Shown here: positions 54,396 through 64,000 of the stretch, one piece after another
How the letters are laid out: each line of letters starts with the position of its first letter
Position numbering within the stretch: the first letter of the stretch is position 1
From: Microbacterium luteolum
GTDB lineage: Bacteria > Actinomycetota > Actinomycetes > Actinomycetales > Microbacteriaceae
DNA length: 64,000 bases
Assembly: GCF_039533965.1 (NCBI RefSeq)
Contig: NZ_BAAAUN010000001.1
Span: 930,001 to 994,000 of the forward strand
Reading direction: 5' to 3'
Position numbers and translations under genes: made by a program
Notes under the pieces: generated by a model
Databases searched by the model: none
Told to the model about the DNA's origin: nothing
What the model saw: only the letters and a program-made list of their open reading frames with translations

Positions 54396-55354
54396 CCGCG
54401 GCGCCCGCTGCATTCGACCCCACGGCCGCGACGATCGTCATCGTCACCTTCAACCGTTCTCACCTCCTCTCGGGCCTGCTCACGAGCATCACCGCGATGG
54501 ACCCGAAGCCCGGACATGTCGTGATCATCGACAACGCGTCCGCCGACGACACCACCGCCGTCGTGGACTCCTTCCGCGAGGGGATCGGCACCGAGATCGT
54601 CTACCGTCGCCTGGACACCAACACCGGCGGATCCGGTGGCTTCAGCGAGGGCATGCGCACGGCGTACGAGCTCGGATCCGAATGGATCTGGATGATGGAC
54701 GACGACGTCGAGGTCCTGACCGACGGCCTCGCCAAGATGGGCAAGTGGGCGCCGCGGTTCAAGAGCATCCAGGGCCGCCGCATCGACTACGACGGCAGCG
54801 AGTTCTACTGGCAGTACCGCATCGCGGAGCGCATGGGGATCCCGATCCCGTTCGCGCCGTCCGGATTCGACGCGTCCGGCTACAAGGAGATGAACAGCGG
54901 ATGCTTCGAGGGCATGTTCATCCACCGCTCGATCGTCACGCAGATCGGCCTCCCCGACCCGAGGTTCTTCATCTACTGGGATGACCAGATGTACGGGTGG
55001 CTCGCCTCGCGCCGGACCACCGCCGTCATCGTGGACGAGTTCGTCCTGCGACGCACGCGCGAGATCAAGCAGTGGGACATGGGCATCCGCCACATGAACG
55101 CGTCGAGCAACGCGTATCGCTACTACATCATGCGCAATCGCGGGTTCATCAAGCAGTATTACCGTGTGCACGGCGTCTACAACCCGGTCCTGTTCGGGCT
55201 GGGCACCGCGGCGACATTCGCCAAGGAGCTGATCCGGCTCGTCTTCGTCGAGCGGACGGTGCGCGGCACGAGCAACCTCTTCCGCGGCATCCGTGACGGC
55301 GGCAAGGCCGGTCGCGACCGCACCTGGCAGCCCATGGAACCCCTGGAGGCATGA
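54392..55354 (+). CDS. GT2 glycosyltransferase, GlfT1-like
   Basis: A 320-residue GT2 enzyme: IVIVTFNRSHLLSGLL at the N-terminus, NTGGSGGFSEGMRTAYELG near residue 75, metal site WMMDDDVEVL near 97, then MNSGCFEGMFIHRS, GLPDPRFFIYWDDQMYGW and the RYYIMRNRGF segment. This order resembles GlfT1 (Rv3782), which adds the first galactofuranose residues to the lipid-linked primer, so an initiating role next to glfT2 is likely. It overlaps glfT2 and the next gene by four bases at each end. The exact linkage made cannot be read from sequence. Confidence 0.75.
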   Translation: MTAAPAAFDPTAATIVIVTFNRSHLLSGLLTSITAMDPKPGHVVIIDNASADDTTAVVDSFREGIGTEIVYRRLDTNTGGSGGFSEGMRTAYELGSEWIWMMDDDVEVLTDGLAKMGKWAPRFKSIQGRRIDYDGSEFYWQYRIAERMGIPIPFAPSGFDASGYKEMNSGCFEGMFIHRSIVTQIGLPDPRFFIYWDDQMYGWLASRRTTAVIVDEFVLRRTREIKQWDMGIRHMNASSNAYRYYIMRNRGFIKQYYRVHGVYNPVLFGLGTAATFAKELIRLVFVERTVRGTSNLFRGIRDGGKAGRDRTWQPMEPLEA

Positions 55355-55950
55355 TGACGGACGAGCAGCAGCCGGAACTGCGGTGGGCCCCTCTCCCCGC
55401 GCCGCCGAAGCGCACCGGCCGGATCTGGCTGATCGTCGGCCTGTCGGTCGCTGCTCTCGCGATCGTGGGCGTGCTGCTGTTCCTGTTCCTTCCGCGGGGT
55501 GATGGCCCCGCGCCCGGTGCGAGCCCGTCAGCCACGCCGTCGGCCTCACCGAGCGCGACGCCGACGCCGACACCGACGCCTTCCGCCACACCCGCGCCGT
55601 CGCAGACACCGATCGTGGATCCTCCGCCGGCGAGCGACCCGACGGTCGAGGTCTTCCGTGGACAGGTCAGCGGTTGGCTCAACGATGCTCCTCGCGGGCT
55701 CGACATCATCACCGGAGCCAACGGCCCCGACGCGCTTCCGGTCGTCGAGACGCTGCAGCAGGACGTGCAGCGCCTGTCGGACGCACAGCCGCCGTCGTCG
55801 ATCGCCGACGGATGGCGCGACGGACTCTCGGTGTACTCGCAGAGGCTGGCGGACCTCCAGTCAGCCCTGTCCGCCGGCGCCGCTCCCGCCGAGACGATCG
55901 ACGCCGCTCGTGCGGCCGTGCAGGACCTGCGCGCCCTCGTCGGACTCTGA
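55351..55950 (+). CDS. Single-pass membrane protein with Ser/Thr/Pro linker, galactofuranan locus
   Basis: A 199-residue protein: cytoplasmic N-terminus (1-27), membrane helix (about 28-50, IWLIVGLSVAALAIVGVLLF), a wall-spanning type Ser/Thr/Pro linker (about 55-90, PSATPTPTPTP) and a helical extracytoplasmic domain (100-199). No catalytic motif. ATG overlaps the GlfT1-like stop, so it is expressed with the galactofuranosyltransferases and may help chain transfer or placement at the wall. Family unknown. Confidence 0.75.
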   Translation: MMTDEQQPELRWAPLPAPPKRTGRIWLIVGLSVAALAIVGVLLFLFLPRGDGPAPGASPSATPSASPSATPTPTPTPSATPAPSQTPIVDPPPASDPTVEVFRGQVSGWLNDAPRGLDIITGANGPDALPVVETLQQDVQRLSDAQPPSSIADGWRDGLSVYSQRLADLQSALSAGAAPAETIDAARAAVQDLRALVGL

Positions 55951-55966
55951 GCCCGGTCGTCGACGG

Positions 55967-56701
55967 TCAGGAGTTGTAGTCGGCGTTGTACCGCGCCAGC
56001 ACGTCGGCGATCGGCGCGTCGAGCACGAGCTCGCCCTTGTCGAGGTAGAGACCCCGAGTACAGAAACGGCGGAGGTCGCGCTCGTTGTGGCTCACGAAGA
56101 ACAGCGTGCGCCCCTCGGCGAGCAACTCGTCGATGCGCGTGTAGCACTTCTCGCGGAAGGCCTTGTCTCCCACCGCGAGCACCTCGTCGACCAGGAGGAT
56201 CGGCTCGTCGAGCTGCGAGACCACCGAGAACGCCAGGCGCACCTTCATGCCGTTGGAGAGGTGCTTGTAGGGAGTCTCCTCGAACCCGGCCAGCTCGGCG
56301 AAGGCGATGATGCCGTCGTACCGGCGGGAGACCTCCTCACGCGACATCCCGTGCAGTCCTGCCGTGAGCCGCACGTTCTCGCGCACGGTGAGGTCGCCGA
56401 CGAAGCCGCCGGTGATCTCGATCAGCGGAGCGACTCCCCCGTTGACCGTGACCGTTCCCGTGTCGGGCAGGAGGACCTTGGCGACGAGACGGAGGAGCGT
56501 CGACTTGCCCTGGCCGTTACGCCCGACCACGCCGATCGACTCCCCCGGCTGCACCGTGAACGACACGTCGCGCAGGGCCCAGAACTCCCCGGGACGCGAG
56601 CGCCGCGACGCGCCGGAGAAGAGATCCTTGAAGCTGCGCCGTCCTCGACGGTTCCGTCGGAAGTGGACGCCGAGACCCTGGACTTCGATGGCCGCGGACA
56701 T
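55967..56701 (-). CDS. wzt: Polysaccharide ABC exporter, ATP-binding subunit (Wzt-like)
   Basis: A 244-residue ATPase with Walker A GRNGQGKSTLLRL near residue 60, the Wzt/TagH-type LIEITGGFVGDLTVRENV segment, signature HLSNGMKVRLAFS and Walker B ILLVDEVLAVGD. It ends soon after the H-loop (FFVSHNERDL) and lacks the C-terminal glycan-recognition domain of O9a-type Wzt, like the short Rv3781-type protein. Its ATG overlaps the wzm stop by one base. Confidence 0.92.
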   Translation of the reverse strand: MSAAIEVQGLGVHFRRNRRGRRSFKDLFSGASRRSRPGEFWALRDVSFTVQPGESIGVVGRNGQGKSTLLRLVAKVLLPDTGTVTVNGGVAPLIEITGGFVGDLTVRENVRLTAGLHGMSREEVSRRYDGIIAFAELAGFEETPYKHLSNGMKVRLAFSVVSQLDEPILLVDEVLAVGDKAFREKCYTRIDELLAEGRTLFFVSHNERDLRRFCTRGLYLDKGELVLDAPIADVLARYNADYNS

Positions 56702-57492
56702 CACAGCTCCTTCAGCACGGGACGTTCGAGGCTCCGGAACGTCCAGATGCCCAGGGCGAGGATGACGATGCACATGACGGCACTGATCACGACGGGAGTC
56801 GTCTGCCAGAGCTCCGGGAAGAACCCGACCCGGTAGAGGGTGAAGATGCCCGCCAGCGGATTGAAGGCGCCGATGGTGTCGAACGGCGCCGGCAGGTCCT
56901 GGAAGCTGTAGATCACGGGCGAGGCGTAGAAGAGCGCGCGCAGGATCAGCGCCGTCGTGCGCTCGAGGTCGGCGTAGAGCACGCAGAGCGGAGCCACCAG
57001 CAGGCCGAGGCCGACGAGCAGCGTGATCTGCATGAGCATCGCGACGGGGAACCACAGCAGCATCCAGTTGACGGTCGCCCCGCTGAACACCGCGAAGAGC
57101 ACGAGCACGGGAATCGAGAAGAGGAACTCGATCCCCTTGCTCAGCACGATGCGGTTCACCCAGATGGACCGCGGGATGGCCGTCGACCGCACCAGGCGCG
57201 AGTCCTTCTTGAACGCCCTCGTGAAGTCGGACACCGAGGTGTTGAACCACACCCAGGGCAGGAGCGCCACGATGAGGAACACGATGTAGGGATCCTCACC
57301 GACGGTGCGGTGGAAGACCTGAGTGAAGACGAACCAGTAGATCGCGCTCATCACGAGCGGATCGAGGACGGACCAGAGGTAGCCGAGGGAGCTCGTCGCG
57401 TACCGGACCTTGAGGTCGCGGGCCGACAGCAGCCACAACGAATGCAGATAGCGCCGGGGCGTCCCGGGCGCCCCGACAGCAGCGTGACTCAC
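56701..57492 (-). CDS. wzm: Polysaccharide ABC exporter, permease subunit (Wzm-like)
   Basis: A 263-residue ABC-2 permease with six membrane helices and an N-terminal amphipathic helix (LLSARDLKVRYATSSLGYLWSVLDP is the typical start; YWFVFTQVFHRTVGEDPY follows). With wzt it should move the lipid-linked glycan across the membrane. GTG start at 57492; TAGACT seven bases upstream overlaps the glf stop. Confidence 0.92.
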   Translation of the reverse strand: MSHAAVGAPGTPRRYLHSLWLLSARDLKVRYATSSLGYLWSVLDPLVMSAIYWFVFTQVFHRTVGEDPYIVFLIVALLPWVWFNTSVSDFTRAFKKDSRLVRSTAIPRSIWVNRIVLSKGIEFLFSIPVLVLFAVFSGATVNWMLLWFPVAMLMQITLLVGLGLLVAPLCVLYADLERTTALILRALFYASPVIYSFQDLPAPFDTIGAFNPLAGIFTLYRVGFFPELWQTTPVVISAVMCIVILALGIWTFRSLERPVLKEL

Positions 57493-57502
57493 GATGTCGA
57501 GT

Positions 57503-60758
<3,256 letters not shown>

Positions 60759-60762
<4 letters not shown>

Positions 60763-62084
60763 GTCGTGGCCCCTGCGGTGGCCATCAGCTCGACCGCGGT
60801 CCCGACGACGATGCGCGGAGTACCCGCCCAGCGCGCGGCATCCGTCGCGGCACGTCCGTCGACGAGCAGCTTGATGCCGGGAAGCTGCGCAGGCTCAAGC
60901 TCGCGATAGGCGGCATGGTCGGTCTGCAGGATCGCGATGTCGATGTCGTCGCCCAGCGTGTACGGCTCGAATCCGAGGCGACGTAGCTCGTCGTCGGTGT
61001 ACATCGGATCGTGCACCTGGACCACGGCCCCGCGCGACTCGAGGGCCGCCACCGTCGGGAACACACCGGAGAACGCCGTTTCCTTCACGCCGCCGCGGTA
61101 GCTGGCGCCGAGGACGACCGCCCGCAGTCCGGAGAGCGAACCGAGGATGCCCTCCGCCTGTGCGACCAGGCGCTCCGGCATGGATTCGTTGACGCGACGC
61201 GCGGTCCGCACGATGTCGGCGCCCGGATCCGTCGAGAGGTAGAGCTTCGGGTACACCGGAATGCAGTGACCGCCGACGGCGATACCCGGGCGGTGGATGT
61301 GGCTGAACACCTGCGAGTTGCACGCCTCGATCACCTGGTAGACGTCGATCCCGTTCGCTCCCGCGAACAGGGCGAACTCGTTCGCGAGTCCGATGTTCAC
61401 GTCGCGATAAGTGGTCTCGGCGAGCTTGGCCATCTCCGCGGCCTCCGCGCTGCCCAGGTCCCAGACGCCGTTCGCCCGCGACAGGTCCGGACGCTCGTCG
61501 AACTCGAGGACGGCCTCGTAGAACTCGACGGCGCGACGCCCGCCCTCGTCGGAGAGAGCACCGACCAGCTTCGGGTACTTGCGCAGGTCGGCGAAGATGC
61601 GGCCGGAGTAGACGCGCTCCGGCGAGAAGACGACGTGGAAGTCCTCGCCCTCGGTGAGCCCGGAGATCTCCTCGAGCATCGGCTTCCAGCGTCCGCGGGT
61701 GATGCCGACGGGGAGCGTCGTCTCGTAGGAGACCAGCGTGCCGGGGCGGAGGTGCTCCGCGAGCGACCTCGTCGCCTGGTCCATCCAGCCGAACTCGGGC
61801 TCCGCAGTCTCCTCGTTGACGAAGAGGGGGACCACGACGACGACGGCCTCCGCCGACGGGATCGCCTCGGCATAGTCGGTCGTGGCGCGCAGGCGTCCGG
61901 CTGCGAGAGCCGCGGTGAGCTTCTCCTGCAGCTGTGCTTCACCGGGGAACGGCTCGACCCCGCTGTTGACCGCGTCGACGAGCGCCGGGTTCACGTCGAC
62001 GCCGATCACCTCGTGTCCACGATCGGCGAACTGCAGAGCGAGGGGGAGGCCGATCTTTCCGAGGGCCACGACGGCGATACGCAT
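60759..62084 (-). CDS. wecC: UDP-N-acetyl-D-mannosamine dehydrogenase (WecC-like)
   Basis: A 441-residue nucleotide-sugar 6-dehydrogenase: NAD-binding IAVVALGKIGLPLALQFADRG at the N-terminus, central domain SPERVYSGRIFADLRKYPK, catalytic cysteine in IAVGGHCIPVYP near residue 265 and the C-terminal UDP-sugar domain. Placement beside UDP-GlcNAc 2-epimerase indicates UDP-ManNAc oxidation to UDP-ManNAcA, although related UDP-sugars cannot be excluded. TAGAAT lies seven bases before the ATG. It overlaps the acyltransferase frame by four bases. Confidence 0.88.
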
Positions 62085-62091
62085 GAGCGAT

Positions 62092-62097
62092 ATTCTA
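62092..62097 (-). promoter_or_regulatory. -10 element (TAGAAT) for wecC
   Basis: TAGAAT-N7-ATG with no Shine-Dalgarno; the closest to consensus of the leaderless-type promoters in the window. Confidence 0.55.
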
Positions 62098-62191
62098 TTG
62101 CGCGGATCGAGGGCGGCCTCGCGCTCCGTCGCTCCCCGCCCCCGCGCGCGAACTGTTCAGGGGCCGTGCGCGGAGTGTGCGGACCCTCCGG

Positions 62192-63259
62192 TCAGCGGCG
62201 CTGCTCCGCGAGGACGGTGATGACGCGAGAGGCCGCGTGCCCGTCACCGTACGGCGCCTGGTCCGTGTCGGACGGCCTCGCGCGCGTCACGCCTGCGGCG
62301 ATCTCCTGCGCGGTGTTCGCGAGCACGTTCCAGCCGAGCTGCACCGTCTCGACCCATTCGGTCTCGGTCCGCACCGTCGTGCAGGGAACCCGGAGGAGGA
62401 ATGCCTCCTTCTGCAGACCGCCGGAGTCGGTGACCACCCCGGCGCTCGAGACGGCGGCGGCGATGAGGTCGGCGTACGCGAGCGGCGCGTGCGAGATGAG
62501 CGATCCCTGCGTGAGCGCGATGCCGTGGGTGGCGGCCTTCGCGACGACGCGCGGATGCGCCAGCAGGACGACGGGCTTGTCGAGGCCTGCGAGACCGGCG
62601 GCGATCTCGGCCAGGCGCGCGGGGTCGTCGGTGTTCTCGGCGCGGTGGATGGTCGCGACGTAGAACCCGCCCGCCTCGAGGCCGAGCTCCTCGATCAGCG
62701 CGGACGGAGCCCCCGCCACCTGGTCACGGACCTCGAACAGCACATCGGTCATGACGTCGCCGACGAGCACGGTGCGCTCGGCGAGCCCCTCGTGCGCAAG
62801 ATGCCCCACCGCGACCTCGGTGGGGGCCAGCAGCAGATCCGCCGCGTGATCGGTCAGCACCCGGTTGTGCTCCTCGGGCATCCGACGGTTGAAACTCCGC
62901 AGACCCGCCTCGAGATGGGCGACCGGGATGTGCATCTTCACGGCGCTCAGCGCCGCGGCGACGGTGGAGTTGGTGTCGCCGTAGACGAGCACCCAGTCCG
63001 GCCGGTGCTCGTCGAACACGGCGTCGAGGGCCGCCAGCATCGATCCCGTCTGCACGCCGTGCGATCCGCTTCCGACGCCGAGGTGCACGTCGGGCGCTGC
63101 GATCCCCAGGTCTTCGAAGAACACGTCGGAGAGCATCGGGTCGTAGTGCTGACCGGTGTGCACGATGACGTGCTCCACGCCCGCGGCGAGCGCCGCCTTG
63201 TGGATCGGGGCGAGCTTGACGAACTGCGGGCGGGCGCCGACGACGCTGATGATCTTCAC
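62192..63259 (-). CDS. wecB: Non-hydrolysing UDP-N-acetylglucosamine 2-epimerase
   Basis: A 355-residue GT-B-fold epimerase: VVGARPQFVKLAP at the N-terminus, VYGDTNSTVAAALSA near residue 95, HLEAGLRSFNRRMPEEHNR near 118 and the C-terminal VVTDSGGLQKEAFLL. It makes UDP-ManNAc from UDP-GlcNAc for the adjacent dehydrogenase. GTG start at 63259 with TAGGCT seven bases upstream. Confidence 0.93.
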   Translation of the reverse strand: MKIISVVGARPQFVKLAPIHKAALAAGVEHVIVHTGQHYDPMLSDVFFEDLGIAAPDVHLGVGSGSHGVQTGSMLAALDAVFDEHRPDWVLVYGDTNSTVAAALSAVKMHIPVAHLEAGLRSFNRRMPEEHNRVLTDHAADLLLAPTEVAVGHLAHEGLAERTVLVGDVMTDVLFEVRDQVAGAPSALIEELGLEAGGFYVATIHRAENTDDPARLAEIAAGLAGLDKPVVLLAHPRVVAKAATHGIALTQGSLISHAPLAYADLIAAAVSSAGVVTDSGGLQKEAFLLRVPCTTVRTETEWVETVQLGWNVLANTAQEIAAGVTRARPSDTDQAPYGDGHAASRVITVLAEQRR

Positions 63260-63266
63260 GGCACCC

Positions 63267-63272
63267 AGCCTA
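63267..63272 (-). promoter_or_regulatory. -10 element (TAGGCT) for wecB
   Basis: TAGGCT-N7-GTG; leaderless layout. Confidence 0.5.
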
Positions 63273-63295
63273 GAGCGGGCCGTTCCGGCTTCGAC

Positions 63296-63748
63296 TCAGT
63301 CGGCGAAACGGCGGGCGGCGTCGGGGAAGACACGGGCGGGAACCCCCCGGAGAACGCTGTACGGCGGAGCGACCGTGTTCTCGGTGACGACGGCACCGGC
63401 CGCCACGACGCTGTGATGACCGATGTCCGCGCCCATGAGGACGACGGCGTTCGCGCCGATGTGCACGTTCCGGCCGATGCTGCTCGATGCCCGCTGGATG
63501 TCGCGGGCGCGCTCGCTGACGCATCGCTCCACGGTCGAGTGCGTGTAGATCTGCACACCGGCGGAGATGTCGCAGCCGTCGCCGATCACGAGTCCGCCGC
63601 TGCCGTCGATGACGGTGAACGCCCCGATCCAGACGTCGTCGCCGATCTCGGGCTCACCGACGATCCACGCGTGCGGATTGAATCTGTTGGACGCGATCCC
63701 GTGCCACGAGGGGACCTCCTGGTTCGGCGACTCAGCGGGTTCTCTCAC
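63296..63748 (-). CDS. Left-handed beta-helix (hexapeptide) acetyltransferase
   Basis: A 150-residue hexapeptide-repeat protein (IGDDVWIGAFTVIDGSGGLV, IGDGCDISAGVQIYTH, IGRNVHIGANAVVLMGADIG, VVAAGAVVTENTVAPPYSVLRGVPA), with a catalytic-type histidine (YTHSTVE). Such enzymes N- or O-acetylate sugar nucleotides. The GTG at 63748 is preferred because GGAGGT lies nine bases upstream; the ATG at 63766 carries that sequence in its own first codons. Next to wecB, so an amino-sugar substrate is likely. Confidence 0.85.
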   Translation of the reverse strand: MREPAESPNQEVPSWHGIASNRFNPHAWIVGEPEIGDDVWIGAFTVIDGSGGLVIGDGCDISAGVQIYTHSTVERCVSERARDIQRASSSIGRNVHIGANAVVLMGADIGHHSVVAAGAVVTENTVAPPYSVLRGVPARVFPDAARRFAD

Positions 63749-63770
63749 GGTTCGGCGCACCTCCATCCCA

Positions 63771-63777
63771 TATGATA
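63771..63777. promoter_or_regulatory. Overlapping divergent -10 elements (TATGAT / TATCAT)
   Basis: TATGAT reads forward at 63771-63776 and TATCAT reads on the other strand at 63777-63772. They fit the epimerase (leader about 57 bases) and the acetyltransferase (leader about 17 bases carrying GGAGGT). Clear -35 elements are not visible. Confidence 0.5.
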
Positions 63778-63839
63778 CTTAGCAGTCTGCCCGCTTCCGT
63801 GCTGCCACGGGAGCTCGATAACGAGAGAACTCGAAATCC

Positions 63840-64000
63840 ATGTCTGTGCGTTCAAAATCCATCCTGGTCACCGGCGGCGCCGGCTTCATCGGGAGCCACC
63901 TGGTCGATCGACTCATCCGTGACGAGCCCCGGCGGATCACCGTCGTGGACAACTTCTTCCTCGGCAGCATGGACAACCTCGCGGAGGCGAAGGCTGCTCG
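63840..64000 (+). CDS. NAD-dependent sugar epimerase/dehydratase, 5' part only
   Basis: The 53 codons present read [20 protein letters not shown] and continue with [20 protein letters not shown], an extended-SDR NAD-binding site. The gene leaves the window, so the substrate cannot be judged. It diverges from the acetyltransferase and suggests that the sugar-nucleotide locus continues to the right. Confidence 0.85.
   Translation, partial: MSVRSKSILVTGGAGFIGSHLVDRLIRDEPRRITVVDNFFLGSMDNLAEAKAA

Overview
The window is very GC-rich, densely coded DNA from an actinobacterium, most likely a Microbacteriaceae member close to Microbacterium. The evidence is two WhiB-family genes, an actinobacterial 2-oxoglutarate decarboxylase (kgd), mtrA-mtrB-lpqB, a SigH/SigR-type sigma factor with its zinc anti-sigma factor, and gene order. 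I see no rRNA, tRNA, CRISPR array, insertion sequence or prophage, and no gene-free stretch longer than 300 bases. The genus is an inference from gene content; I could run no search.

Layout. 1-6.7 kb: a truncated CNNM/CorC membrane protein, guaB1 and kgd. 6.7-18.9 kb: eis-like acetyltransferase, rshA-sigH, aroA-rsgA-bcp, whiB1, the sensor kinase pdtaS, then a poorly understood block: a DUF6459-like protein, an unknown protein, a small HTH protein, a SAF-domain membrane protein and a CpaE/MinD-like ATPase, followed by an alanine/aspartate-type aminotransferase. 18.9-29.6 kb: secA, a padR gene with a coiled-coil neighbour, hpf, comF, lpqB-mtrB-mtrA. 29.7-37.1 kb: a membrane module (GPDPase-membrane protein, DUF4129, DUF4350, MoxR, DUF58) facing a SpoIIM/RDD divergent pair. 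37.1-41.5 kb: ahcY and a MacAB-like exporter. 41.6-48.5 kb: DUF3499, a degenerate metallopeptidase, DUF5719, a 1052-residue membrane glycosyltransferase, whiB2 and manA. Much of 8-48 kb keeps the order of Mycobacterium tuberculosis Rv3219-Rv3260 (recalled, not searched).

48.6-64 kb is an envelope-polysaccharide region: two overlapping O-antigen-ligase-like genes, galE, glfT2, a GlfT1-like transferase, an ABC polysaccharide exporter (wzt-wzm), glf, a large acyltransferase, UDP-ManNAc dehydrogenase, UDP-GlcNAc 2-epimerase, a hexapeptide acetyltransferase and a truncated epimerase. Together they look able to make UDP-galactofuranose, build and export a galactofuranan, and supply ManNAcA for a second polymer.

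Regulatory reading. Seventeen genes have a TAnnnT hexamer exactly 6 or 7 bases before the chosen start codon (often TAGGCT or TAGACT), the layout of leaderless transcription. A perfect GGAAT-N18-GTT promoter for sigH lies across the first codons of divergent aroA. Two identical 13-base sequences, each containing a perfect DnaA box, sit exactly 48 bases upstream of two neighbouring genes.
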